A program made the translations under genes and the position numbers. Of a stretch of 64,000 nt of DNA, positions 23,410 through 35,090 are shown piece by piece; position 1 is the first letter of the stretch; every line of letters begins with the position of its first letter. This DNA comes from Linnemannia hyalina (lineage: Eukaryota > Mortierellomycota > Mortierellomycetes > Mortierellales > Mortierellaceae). The notes beneath the pieces are model-generated. The model saw nothing but the letters and a program-made list of their open reading frames with translations, was not told where the DNA came from and searched no databases. The stretch covers positions 1,550,001 through 1,614,000 of the forward strand of contig JAHRHY010000001.1 of the NCBI GenBank assembly GCA_019671135.1, given 5' to 3'.

Positions 23410-25683
23410 ATGACATCCCGCTCCATCTCACCCGTCCAACCCACCATCGTCGCCGCCAAGGACTGGACTCCTACATCGTGGCAGTCAAAGCCCATCAAGC
23501 AGGATGTCGACTACCCTGATCAGGCTCACTTGAGCAAGGTTCTTGAGAAAATTGGCCGTCTTCCTCCTATGGTTGCCCCAGGCGAGGTAAAAAACGAATA
23601 AATACCTCTTTCTTCTACTCTAACTTGCGAAATCTTGTCGTTCTGTTCGTTTTCAGCTGCAGTGTTCTAACCAGCAATTGTATGCACATTATGATCCTGC
23701 TTTACCATTCCTTCCTATCTCCTTTCACTCCTCTTCTTCCCCTCATTTTTCTCCATGCAAAATTATGTACCCTCTCCACGTGCATCTGTTGTGTAGATTC
23801 ACCGCCTTCGTCAGCAATTGGCTGATGTTGCCCATGGCAAGGCATTTTTGCTGCAGGGAGGCGATTGTGCCGAACTTTTCGATTACTGTGCACAGGTAAG
23901 ATATCTTCTTCACTCTTTGTTGCTGTTCAGTCTATTGCAACGTGAAATGGAGTCCGAGCTGGGATGCAATTTTTTTGTGTCTAATGTCTGTTATGACTCC
24001 TTTTCGGTCACCGTAATAATTGCTGCTTTGCTCGATGCTTATCGATTCCATCGAAGATCCCATTCTCCTACCATTGAGCGCATTTGAGCTCTGTGAGAGC
24101 ATCAAGAAAGCGGAGAACAGCGCTCTGCGCAGTAAAAAAATGATAAAGGTACTAACTCGGAAGCACCGAACATTCATTGATCCGAATTGACAGGGACCCA
24201 TTGAGGCAAAGCTGAAGGTGTTGCTGCAAATGTCGCTTGTTCTGGTCTGGGGTGCACGTATGCCCGTTGTGCGTATTGCGCGTATGGCCGGTCAATATGC
24301 TAAGCCCCGCTCAAAGCCCACAGAGATGCATGAGGGCAAGGAAATTCTCAGCTACCGTGGCGACAACGTCAACGGATACGAACCTGATGACCGTACTCCT
24401 GACCCAGAGCGCCTCCTTGGGTAAGTTTTTGTCCTTTTTTTGATATCAAGTCGTACAAGTGACTCAGACCAAAAGCCCTAACTGTGTTTTCCTTTGTTAT
24501 TAGTGCTTACTTCCACTCTGCCGCCACGCTGAACTATGTCCGAGCTATTCTTGCCGGTGAGTTTTGTTATCAATTGATCAACAGACGACTCACAATCAGA
24601 ACGATCTGTTTTGACTAAAAACGCGTCATTTTTTCCTTGCCGGAGATTTAATACTGATCGTTGTTTGGTTATCGTTTTGTCTTAATTAGAGGGTTTCGCT
24701 GATCTGCACCATCCCTCCAACTGGAACCTTCACCATGTCAAATCCTCAACATTGCGCCAAGAGTACCAGGGGATCGTCGACAGACTCACCGACGCATTAG
24801 ACTTTATGAAGACCATCGGTGCCGACCCGAACGCAGGAGGAGCACACTCCGAGTCCGTCTCCAGCCCCCTTAACACTGTTGACATCTTTGCATCCCACGA
24901 AGGTCTCTTGCTTGAGTACGAGCAGGCCTTGACTCGCCTCATGACCGACCCCGCAAACTCGGCACAGCAAAAGTACTACAACGTCGGAACTCATTTTATC
25001 TGGATCGGCGACAGGACAAGACAGCTCGACGGCGCACACGTCGAGTACTTTAGAGGAATCGAGAACCCTATCGGAGTTAAGTGTGGACCCAGCATGAAGC
25101 CCGAGGAGCTGATCGACCTTTTGAACATTTTGGATGCCGACAAGCGCCCCGGAAAGATCACCCTCATCACTCGCTACGGTGTCGATCAAGTTGACAAGTA
25201 CCTTCCCGGGCATATCAAGGCTGTGCAGGAGTCTGGACATACCGTTGTCTGGGCCTGTGACCCAATGCACGGAAAGTAAGTTTCACTTTCATTTTGGTTA
25301 TGTATGCAGATCTGTTATCGCACCCCCGTATGACTTTCTTGTTTAATTGACATCCGACATTCTTGTTTATATTTAGCACCAAGCAATCCGTATCAGGAGT
25401 GAAGACAAGGCACTTGATCGATATCACAAAGGAGTTGTCACAAGCTATCCGCATTCACAAGCAGATGGGTTCGCACCTTGGGGGTGTCCACTTTGAGTTG
25501 ACAGGAGACCGTGTCACAGAGTGCGTTGGCGGATCAATGGAGCTGTTGGACGCAGAGTTGTTGGACAGATACGAGACCCACTGTGATCCTCGCCTCAACT
25601 ACGAGCAGGCCTTGGATATGGCCTTCTTGATTGCTAAATACCAAGAGAAGCAGCGCGGTTTCAGCGGGATGATGTCCCTTTAG
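23410..25683 (+). CDS. Type II (plant-type) 3-deoxy-D-arabino-heptulosonate 7-phosphate synthase
   Basis: Condenses phosphoenolpyruvate and erythrose 4-phosphate to DAHP, the entry step of the shikimate pathway to Trp, Tyr and Phe. Six exons (23410-23586, 23797-23895, 24194-24420, 24504-24556, 24690-25275, 25377-25683) give 482 aa, as expected for class II. Signatures in order: WTPTSWQSKPIKQDVDYPD, LLQGGDCAELF with the metal-ligand Cys, RIARMAGQYAKPRS, YRGDNVNGY, ASHEGLLLEYEQALTR, VGTHFIWIGDRTRQLDGAHV, GVKCGPSM, ITRYGVD, VVWACDPMHGNT, GVHFELTGDRVTECVGG, and a C-terminal YETHCDPRLNYEQAL. It is unrelated in sequence to the yeast Aro3/Aro4 class I enzymes. Several filamentous fungi carry the plant type. 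The ATG opens with MTSRSISPVQ and I see no targeting peptide, so it is probably cytosolic. Confidence 0.96.
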
Positions 25684-26123
25684 ATCCTGGACAACTAGTA
25701 AAATTTTGTTAGACACCGCACATTTTCTTATTCCTTCTGTTCGCACTCAAATCCATCCCTGTCCTTCTGCCAACGCGCATCATCTTCTACACCAATTCTT
25801 ATTTAGAGTTAGGCGTCCAACCTAGCACTTGGCAAGACGAACAAAGGTGTGATAAGCAGGCAAACGAGGGTTAGAGGCGGGTAAACATGTTTGCCTAAAG
25901 GAAAGACGTAAACGGCTCTTGTCATTATTATTGCTTCAGTCGAGTCGACTCCTACTCGCGAATGATATTGTACGACTGTACAAAGAGGGAATTGTCGACT
26001 TGTGACTTTCCTCCCCTTTCCCCCTCAAAAGTGAGAAAGTGAGCGAACCTTCCAAGTTGGCGCTCCATCTTTTCATTTCTCAATTTCCTCCGAATTATTC
26101 TCCTTGTTCTACATCCCCAAAAG
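25684..26123. other. Intergenic region with an inverted repeat
   Basis: These 440 bp lie between DAHP synthase and the first arrestin-like gene. They contain AGGCAAAC (25858-25865) and its exact inverse GTTTGCCT (25889-25896), the second arm overlapping GTAAACATGTTTGC. No coding sequence is seen. Confidence 0.5.
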
Positions 26124-27427
26124 ATGCTTGCGAAACTCACTCAAGACAAGAAAAAATCCCTGCAGGTCGTCATCTTGACCCCCTTCCGCGGACCAGGCAA
26201 TCTGCCAGCCATCTACAGCACTCCCGAGGAACCTCCCAAGATTCGCGGATACGTCGAACTAATCACTACAGAGGATATCAAGGCAGGAGACCTAGACCTC
26301 TACTTCCGGGTCAAGAGCTATGCTCGCTGGGCTAGTAAGTGCTCATCCTACCGTTTCTACTAATTTGTTTCTTGTACTACCATTAGGAGAGAACAGCATG
26401 GTGGTGAAGCAAAAAAAAAAAAAAAAAAAGCCCAACAGACCCTGACATGTTTCATGATTTCTCTAGGACAACGGGGACAGGTGACGGTGGTCTATAGGTC
26501 GAAAGACGTCCTCCAGAAGAACTTCCACCAGTTTCCCATCAAACATGAACGTCCAGGAGTGATCTCGCCAGGAACAATCAGGTTCGACTTTGAAGAGGCG
26601 CTCAGCATGCACACACCCTCATCTATCGACGGTCGACGAAGTTGGCTCAATTATCGGTTCGCTGCCACGCTACACAGAGGATTTTTTCAACCAAACATGA
26701 CCTTCAAGCAGGACGTCTGGGTCTTCAACACCTGTATACCATCACCTCAATACGGCTATTTGCCTCCACCCCACGTCTTTGATGGAGTCTGGGAGTCCCA
26801 CCTACCGTTCACTTGCTCTATCCCCAACGAGAACATCCAGCTTGGTGAAACCGTACCCCTGACCATCCAGTTCAGGCCCTTCATTCCCACGAGCGGTCTC
26901 TTTGGTCAGGAATTGGTCGTTGTTGATGCAGTTGTCAAGATGAAGCAGTATACCCGGCTCTGGAACAAGTGGGACGTCAAGACTGAAAAGAAGGTGGTCA
27001 TCGAGATGCCGGTCAATCAAGGCTGGGCATCAGGCAAGGACGGGGTGCAAAAGACCATCATGGTCAACGTTCCGTTCGCACCTCGATTGTCGTGCACAAC
27101 CATCACAGAACCGGTGCGAAAGACCCACCGCCTCAAGTTGATTATGCGTATCAAGACAGCGTCGATGTCGAACAGAGATGCCAAGGAGCTTCGTATCGAA
27201 AGTATGTATCTCTACATTACCATGATGTTGTTTAGAGTTAAGGACACTAAACAAATGAAAGGAAAAGAAAGCTAAAAAAGTGTTTACCTTTTTTTGTGAC
27301 ATTGGTACTAGTGCCTGTTAACATAACGGGACCACGACCCCCTACGGTCCATCCCACTGCCGAGGAGGAGGGGGAGCAGCTGCCGTCGTATTCATCTGTC
27401 TTCGAAGGAGGGAATGATAGTGATTAG
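26124..27427 (+). CDS. Arrestin-like protein, copy 1
   Basis: A member of the arrestin/ART superfamily, which in fungi links membrane cargo to Rsp5-type ubiquitin ligases for endocytosis. Three exons (26124-26334, 26467-27201, 27312-27427) give 353 aa. The N-terminal sandwich shows IRGYVELITTEDIKAGDLDLYFRV and FPIKHERPGVISPGTIRFDF. The C-terminal sandwich begins near PFTCSIPNENIQLGETVPLTIQF and holds VVDAVVKMKQYTR. The short acidic tail contains LPSY, a variant of the PPxY motif for WW domains. It is clearly a paralogue of the next gene: SPGTIRFDFE against APGVTRFDFE, LPFTCSIP against LPVTCTLP, VKMKQYTRL against IKMKQYTKL, and the same position of the last intron. I chose the first ATG; the frame has no earlier one. 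The exact cargo is unknown. Confidence 0.82.
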
Positions 27428-27837
27428 AACGTCGATATCGTTGATGCCATTGGAACAGTAAATTTGTTTTTAACACACGCCGCTTTCTTGCGCTCATGCC
27501 CATGTGCTCCTATTTGGAAGGAAGGGACAGAAAAAAAGATGGGAAGAAGGAAGAAGATAGGCATTACAAGGATTCGACTTTCCCTTTTATTTGCTGCATT
27601 TCTCAGTCACAAAGTAGAAAAGTCAACTTACCGAGGATGCATAAAAGGGTCCTGTTTTCCATCACTTCCTCCTTACTTTCCTTCCCCTTTATCTTCACTC
27701 TCAACAACAACAACAACAACAACAACAACACAGCTCAACGCTACTTGAGCACAGTCAATCTTCAGCAGGACAAATACAAAATTACTCACTCACCAAACAA
27801 ACTTAATAACAAGGCAACGAAGGAACAAAGTAACAAT
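27428..27837. other. Spacer and leader between the two arrestin-like genes
   Basis: These 410 bp include an AAC microsatellite (27702-27731) in the likely 5' UTR and a TATA-like CATAAAAG near 27640, about 200 bp before the next ATG. No coding sequence is seen. Confidence 0.5.
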
Positions 27838-29329
27838 ATGGCCATCCTCGACTTCAGCAAAGACTCGGACAAGTCCATCGCAATCCACTTTCATACCAAG
27901 GAGCTCGGCCCTGAGGGACAACCCCTGTACTACCACACCCCAGAGAACCCAGCTGGTAAGACCCTTCGACATTTCATGGTAATCGGTAATAGCTAAATGC
28001 CTCTGCCTTTCTTTCATGATTAACAGGATACCTTCATCATTATGTGTTGGTCTATAATAGTCATCAAGGGACACGTCGAGTTCCGCACTGTCAAGGAGAC
28101 CAAGGGAGGCGACATTGATTTTACGTTTGAGGCGCGAGTACAAGCTAAGTGGACAGGTAACGCCAGCTCCTCATACTCCTCATACTTCAAGACTCTGTTT
28201 GATATTCCCAAGCCATCAAGTAATCGATTCTAACCCCATCCTTTGCTGCTACCTTGCCCATCTCTCGATACCTATCCCAAAAAACAGAGCATCACGGAAA
28301 GACGACCGTCTCGTTCAACAACCTCAAGCGACTTCAGGAAAAGTCATGGGAAATCAAGCTGAACCGCACCAACCCAAAGACAATTGCTCCAGGAGTCACC
28401 CGCTTCGATTTTGAAGTCCAGCTCGAACCTGGTCTTCCATCGTCCATCGAGGGCACTCGCGGCTGGTTCCATTACCGCTTCAAAGCCCATATCAAGCGCA
28501 GTTTCCCTCATCGCGACATGGCGGCAAAGGAGTTGGTCTGGGTTTACAGCTCCAGTCTCCACGCTAACGAAAGACACGAGCCCAAGATCTACAAAAGTCT
28601 TTGGAACGATGTCTTGCCTGTCACCTGTACGCTCCCATCGGATATTTTCTACCAGGGTCAAATTGTGCCATTGACCGTCCAGTTTGAGCCCTTCTTGGAC
28701 AACAGCATCCATCGCGGTCAGGAATTGATTGTCATCAGCGCATTTATCAAGATGAAGCAGTACACCAAACTGACGGACCCCAAGATGTTGGGCAAAGTGA
28801 GAAACGACAAAAAGACTGTATTTTCCTTGCCCGTCACAAAGGACTGGCCCCAGACTAACCAAGGATTCACCAAGACCATTATGGTCGAGCTTCCTGGTGC
28901 CAAGCAGCTGGCGGCTGCTATTGAGAGTGGACCTGTTACCAAGAGACACACCTTGAAGCTGATCATGATGGTGCGTACCAACATGAATGCAGAGAAGGAA
29001 GCCAAAGAGCTTCGCGTCGAGAGTAAGTATCGTGTTGGTTGTAGTTTTGGTATCGACAGCGGGCGTATTGGTTTTTAAATACATTCATTGGTTTCTAACA
29101 TCGTCTTCCTCGATTTTTTCTATGAGTAGTGGATGTCAAGATCACGGCTCCGCGACCAGAGCACATCAGGGACATGACCCCTGACCACGCTGCTCCTCCC
29201 CCTTACCAGTCAATTGATACGGATAATGAGGACGATGATGCAATGCCCCCGGAGTTCAGCCGCTCCAACTCTGACAGCAAGGGCTATGGTGACCACCAGA
29301 CGGATGTCAAGCATCCCCAAGACCTCTAA
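27838..29329 (+). CDS. Arrestin-like protein, copy 2, with PPxY motif
   Basis: Tandem paralogue of the preceding gene. Four exons (27838-27955, 28061-28156, 28288-29022, 29130-29329) join in frame to 382 aa. The N-terminal arrestin sandwich includes VIKGHVEFRTVKETKGGDI and FEARVQAKW; the C-terminal sandwich includes LPVTCTLPSDIFYQGQIVPL and FIKMKQYTKL. The acidic tail contains PPPYQS, a full PPxY motif that should bind the WW domains of a Rsp5/NEDD4-type ligase, followed by a Ser/Asp-rich stretch. It has one more intron than copy 1, in the N-terminal domain, while the last intron sits at the same codon (A|TG). I infer a role as a ubiquitin-ligase adaptor for plasma-membrane cargo, but no substrate can be read from the sequence. 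Confidence 0.86.
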
Positions 29330-30032
29330 GACATACTTGAGAAGTGAAGTACTACGACTCGACAGATACCCCCAACTTCGATAATTTGAATTGAATAAAC
29401 TAGCCACCTCGTTGCCAGGCGTGCACAAAGGACGAAGTGTTCGTCAACAGAAGGCTGAACCCCATCCAGGCACCATCGCCCTTTGTCCCTTGGCCTTGAT
29501 TTTGATCCCATGCAACATCTCTGATCATTTTGTTTGTCTTTCTGAAGATCGATTAAACACAAAAAACGGCCCGTCGTAGAAAAGGCAACAACCACTCTTT
29601 TTCACTCCTCTTGTAGCACGAATGGATATCTTTGGTGAAGGCAATTGCAACATAACAAAAGAGAAGGACGAACAAACAAGGAAGCGGTCAAGCCTACTTT
29701 CTCTCAAGATGTAAATAGGGGTTGAAAGGAATAAAGGCGAATGAGCCAATTGAACAGGGGAAGGGTAGGATGGATTGGGAAAAAAAAGGCTGCGTGGGTC
29801 CATAGGTTTTAATAGTATGTGTAGCACACCATTGACCACAATTCGAGTGAACGTGACCGTCAGTTGCCTCCTTTTTGTCATTTTGCAGTGCCTGGCGCTG
29901 AAGACCTTTTGTCTCTCTTTGTTCTCTCCTGTCCACTTTCTTCCTTTCTTTCACACATCCCAACATTACTGCCATCGCCACTACACCACATTCATTCACG
30001 CACGTCCATTACATCCATTACACCAACAGACA
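29330..30032. other. Intergenic region, arrestin 2 to sorting nexin
   Basis: This 703-bp region holds the arrestin 2 3' UTR with AATAAA at 29394-29399 and, from about 29900, a pyrimidine-rich leader into the sorting nexin ATG. I see no additional gene. Confidence 0.5.
29394..29399 (+). terminator. Poly(A) signal of arrestin-like copy 2
   Basis: AATAAA lies 65 bp downstream of the stop codon at 29329. Confidence 0.5.
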
Positions 30033-32551
30033 ATGAAAACCCTCAGAGTTTCCATCCCGGAGGCTGCATCCAGCGGAGGCACCATCACCTTCAAAATCCT
30101 CGTCAACACAGCAAACCATGACTCGGTGAGTGTTTGTAATGCATGGACTGAGGAGCACACACGACTTGGCAGAGGATTCTCTTCAGCGACATAACCAGCA
30201 AGCAGTTGCCCCACGTTTGAAAGTGTTCCTGACTCGCGTGCCTCTTCTTCTGTATTCTCCTGTTTCGTCAATTGATGTGATAGACCTATCCAATCTTTCG
30301 AACATTCCCTCAAGTCCGATGGCTGCATCAAAAGCTACAAGGCACCTTTGTCGACTACGTGATCCCACCCTTACCCGAACCTCTGAGCGAAAAATTATCG
30401 GACGACGTGGACCAGGTCGAGCAGAAGCGGGTACAGATTGAGAGGTTCCTGCAGCGCGTCTGTCTGCGAGCAGAGTTTGCTTCCAGCGAAGCTGTCCTGT
30501 GGTTTGTTGGGACAGAGATGGTAAACCAAAACAGCAATGACAGCATGTCTTTCTTTTCATGTTCTTTTTTTTTTTTTTTTTTTTCCTTCTCTGCGGGCGA
30601 TAAACCTGATTTGACACGCTACCCCAGATTTATTTCGATGCTTGTGTACCCTGAACTGACATTTTGTGTCATTCGACTTGACCCAAAAAAAAAAAAAAAA
30701 AACGATGATGATAGACCCATCTCGACTCGGTTGACTCAAGGCGCGCTACGCTGGGGTTTCTTCGATTCGACAACATTATCAAGCCAAGTTACGATCGCGG
30801 AATGAGAATATACAGACCCTCAGAAAACGTCGAAGAGGTAATTGATTTGCACCGTATCACGATGGTTGTTTCATACCAACTTGTCCTTGTAAAGCAGGGG
30901 AAAAAAAGCATCGTCATCGATTTAATTGACCTTGTTGTCATCGACCCTGTAGAATGATCAAGGCGAGTTTCAGAGGAGGCAACTGTACTTGCTGTCAATG
31001 GAGCAATCCTTCACTGGCCTGATCGATGCTGGCGTGCGTTTGACCAAAGAACGCGAGAGTAAGTTCATAATTGTGGTGGTGTGGGGTGAGGTGGAGTACT
31101 CGTTCGTTCGTAAACGTCCGAATTAATATCCTTTCTATGGTTCTTTTTGTTCGTATTTTTAGAACTGGGAGATGTGTACTCGCAGTTGGGAGACGCAACC
31201 ATGGAGGTGTTGAGCAGTAAATACCGCCTTGGAGACGGACAACGGATCGATAACCGGGAGCGCCACCAAGCATTGGACGAGGAAATGCAGTTGTTTGGAG
31301 TGCTTACCGATGACCTTCGACTCAGCATTCGTCGCCAGGTCAAGGGAGAAACCTTTCAGTTTATGGATATGGTTCAGGAATACAAGAGCATGCTTCAAGG
31401 GCTGAAGGTATGCCATGGATGATATATTGTTCCTGAATTGTCCTATGGAGTAACATGACAGCCGAAAGAGGAGACAGAGAAATTGAGCCTGACTTTATAT
31501 TATCACATTTCTTTTTGTGTTGGGCTAGGATGTCATGAATTCAAGGACAGACCGGTTATCGGACTATGTGTCGGCTTCAAAAAAAGTTGCAAAACGGCAG
31601 ACCCAACTGGAGCAGGCCATCCAGAAGACCGCGACAGGACCAGCCATGGATCTGGTCGACAAGGCAAGGCAGAGCTTGGAGGGATCGAATGCAAAGCTGG
31701 ACGAGTCGCGAGAAGACTTCAAGAAAAGTCAAGAAATCGTCACTCGGGAGCTGCTTCGATATGAAAAGGACAAGGCAAAGGAGTGGCAAGCAGCTGTTCA
31801 GGACTATGCTGGACAACAGCTAATGCATGAAAGGGAGAAGCTGGAGGCGCTGGAGAAGGCCTGGGAGTCCATCGGTGATCTTCGGACAAATACCGCGGGA
31901 GGAGCGACCGATGCAGGCGCAGGTGGCCAGCATTCTGAGCATTATGGAAGGTCCCGTTCGTATTGGCCATCGGGACTGGGGCTTCCTTTTGCGCCTGAGC
32001 TGGATCTCAAGAAGAGCTCAGAGGATGCAGCGGATACACGAGTCGCGACTAGTCCAAAGCACAACGTACTATCGGCAGTGGAGTCTGAAGCTAGGCCGGA
32101 ACAGGAGCGATTACCTCAGAATGCAGGAGTCGGCGGAGGTCTGGGAAGCGGTTACAATAGCGGCTACAACAGTGGATACAATAGCGGCGACCAAGACGAA
32201 GGAGGACGATCAGGAACGAACTACTTTCCTTCAACCAAGTTGAGCCGATCGGGGAGTGGTACCCGCAACAACAACAACTCGTCTAGCAATAAGGCGGCTG
32301 AGGGACCAGCCTCGAGGAAGGGATCGATCGCGGGGATGATTTCGAGTACCAACACCACCAGTAACACCAACACCAATATTGTGACAGGTTTGTCTGGAGC
32401 AGGAGACGAGTCGTCAGCAGGCTCGGGCTACATGTCGTCTCCGTTGACAGTAGAGGGTCCATCCAAGCTGGATATTTTGTGTGCAGAGCAGGATGACACG
32501 AACAAGGACGGATATGACCCGCTCATGGTTCGCCCCGGGTTTACCAGCTAA
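30033..32551 (+). CDS. PX-BAR sorting nexin
   Basis: A peripheral endosomal membrane protein that binds phosphoinositides through PX and curved membranes through BAR. Six exons (30033-30125, 30284-30520, 30715-30837, 30953-31058, 31163-31407, 31529-32551) join in frame to 608 aa. Residues 1-110 form the PX domain, with FPQVRWLHQKLQGTFVDYVIPPLPE and then IERFLQRVCLRAEF. The BAR region is a long run of heptad-rich helix from about 140 to 430, including SLEGSNAKLDESREDFKKSQ and LMHEREKLEALEKAWE. The last 180 or so residues are a disordered tail rich in Gly, Ser and Asn, with GYNSGYNSGYNSG at about 475. PX-BAR order points to the Snx4/Snx41/Atg20 group used in endosome recycling and selective autophagy. 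I cannot choose between these. Confidence 0.85.
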
Positions 32552-32567
32552 GAAGATGTCCATTGTA

Positions 32568-32573
32568 AATAAA
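32568..32573 (+). terminator. Poly(A) signal of the sorting nexin gene
   Basis: AATAAA lies 17 bp downstream of the stop codon at 32551. Confidence 0.5.
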
Positions 32574-32876
32574 TATATAAAAATCAGAGATAAAGGTTGG
32601 CCCTTTGCATGTGTGCATGTGTCCAATGATTGTTCGCGTGCGTCTTTGCGGCTTCGAGTATTGGACGCAATATGGACAACACATAGAGTGCCCGCTTGCC
32701 TTTCTTTGTGCGACATGGATGCAATTGTAACCAGCAGCATCCATCCCCCTGGACTGAGACTGGGAGACTAGCAGAGGACTCCTTTTCGCTTTCTTCCGTC
32801 CTCCCCAAAAAGAAAGGGCGAAAGAAAAAAATAATAATGATTGAGCCAGACAAAAAGGACGAGCAAGACCCTTTTC

Positions 32877-32933
32877 TTCCTTCTTTCTTTCTTTTCTTTC
32901 TTTCTTTTCTTTCTTTCTTTTCTTTCTTTCTTT

Positions 32934-32976
<43 letters not shown>
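32877..32976. repeat. TTTC/CTTT microsatellite
   Basis: About 100 bp of nearly pure TTTC units, broken by a few TTTTC units, in the leader or promoter of the Zn2Cys6 gene. Confidence 0.9.
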
Positions 32977-33258
32977 CCGTTTTTCCCTCTTTCTTGTTCT
33001 CTATCCCTCTTTCCTTCTCCGCACCCCTCTCTCTCTCTCCCTGTTCCCTTTTCCCTTTTCCCTTTTATCCCTCTCCCTGGCCAACAACCTAATCGTCTTT
33101 CCCCCCCATTAACTCCCTCATTCAAGGCAACTGTCTATCCTCGCCTTCCTTCAACCACCTGCCCGTCTCCCTTTTGTCTCCCTCTCCACCCCTTTCCCTC
33201 CCTTTTCTCTTTGTTCGATTCACCCTTTCGACTCATTCCTTTTTCTCGTTCATTCGCC

Positions 33259-33281
33259 TTTTTTTTTTTTTTTTTTTTTTT
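33259..33281. repeat. Poly(T) tract, 23 nt
   Basis: Uninterrupted run of T in the CT-rich leader of the Zn2Cys6 gene. Confidence 0.9.
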
Positions 33282-33707
33282 CTTCTCCTCTTTTCATCGC
33301 AACCTTACGTCCCCGCAGCCTTTTGTTCATTCTCACACACCTCGCCACACCTTTTTTTTTCCCTCACAAAATCTCTCCACACTTTCGCACAGAGTCAACT
33401 TAACACTTCTGGACACTTTTTTTTTGTCGTGCACCCGGAGCTTATGAGAACACCATTTTGGCCCTTCTCTTTCCGTCGCTCCACTTTCTTTAACCACCTC
33501 TCAACTGCCCACTATCCTCTCACCCCACCCCAACAATTCGACTCCTTTTTGCAACGGGCAATACTTGTTTTCAGGGACCTGCTTTGCCAAGGCGACGACA
33601 GTACAAAAGAGTGAGAGCGAACAACCGACCCTGCTGGACATTTCGCTATTTCTTTTCCAGGACTTGATAAGGAGTTGTGAGAACATCTCAGGGTTGTATT
33701 CTTGATC

Positions 33708-35059
33708 ATGGACAACAAGGAGGGAACAGCCGACGTTGTGGAGCAGAGCTCGCTTGCTACCCTCGCCCCTCCGACAGTTCCACTGAGGAGACGATCCAAG
33801 CTGGCCTGTGATACCTGCCACTATCGGTAAGTCTCAATCCACCACCACCACCACCACCACCACCACCACCACCAAACACACACCATTGGCAACATTAAAA
33901 AACCCATGGGCATCATGGTTTCTGTCAGGGCCTTCCTCGACGGCGATATCAGAGCGGTCTGCGGATCAAATTTTGGTGCAAAGCATGCGGCGAAAGGTGC
34001 AGCCAAGTGAGAAAGGAGATGCTTGTGATGGGAGTTGCATAAAGGACGCAAGGAAGTAAGGAGTGGGCATAGGAATGCAATGGATGGGTGGTTAAGAGAA
34101 AGAAGAAAAAGGCGGTTTGCTGTTGCTTATCATCCAGCAACGAGGCAGCGGTAAAGTGAACACCAAGCGGACCCCGTCGACATCACAAGCGGAGAAGAAA
34201 GAAAAGACAAGATGTCGTCCAATGCTTGCAGGGAGACAGGTGGACGTTTTGTCGTGCATTACATGGTGTTTGCTCGTCAAACTTCCTATACTGCTGAGAT
34301 GTGTTTGTACTTTTCTATGAAGTCGTTCACAGTTTCTCCTCACGTCTATTATCGTCTCAATTACGTTGCAAGTTGTGAGGGCAAAAGATCGTTTTATTAA
34401 TGATCTACGTTGTCCTTTTTCGTTCCTCTAGGAAAATAAAGTGTGATGTCGAAAAGTGCCACCCCTGCAAGAATTGTGAGAAGAGCGCCGTTCAGTGCAC
34501 TTTGGTCGGTCCCACCATGCGCCCTCCTCGAAACATCTCTGGATCGTCTTCGGCTGCTGCTGCTGCTGCAGTCGCCATGGCTATGGCCACCGCAGCGGCT
34601 GTCAATGCTCAATCCGGGACGGGAGTATTCAATGGGTTGGGCATTGAGGGGGCCTCGACGGAGGGTGACGGTAACACAGTTCGCCTGACCCAGAGTCAGG
34701 ACCAAAGCGCGCAGAGTACAGGCACAAACTCGGTCATGGGACAGGATGTAGGAGGGGCGAGACCACCAGGATTGCTTCTCAGGAGAGCGAGTGCTTCAGG
34801 ACAGCTCATGCGTGTGGACGACGACGTATCGACGAACGCGGGAGACGACGGTCCCCAACCAAAGAGGAGTCTTATGAACTCATCCTCATCACCCACCTCA
34901 CTGCGAACCCTATTCAATGCTGGGGCCGCGACAGACGATACTTCGATTACAGCTTCAATGCAGCCTCTCCTTCAGTCGGGATCATCCATCACCAACACAA
35001 CCGAGAGTACATCGACCATGGAGACCAAGGCTGCCGGGGACGAAATATCCATGGAGATG

Positions 35060-35090
<31 letters not shown>

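Larger units (their letters stand above)
32552..33707. other. Intergenic region and long CT-rich leader of the Zn2Cys6 gene
   Basis: This 1156-bp region includes the sorting nexin AATAAA at 32568-32573, a TTTC microsatellite (32877-32976), a run of 23 T (33259-33281), and a strongly pyrimidine-rich strand up to the Zn2Cys6 ATG. Apparent open frames are all low-complexity. I see no gene. Confidence 0.55.

Noticed and set aside
32541..33125. Long Lys/Arg-rich frame on the minus strand
   Set aside because: It is a translation of the TTTC microsatellite and its flanks.
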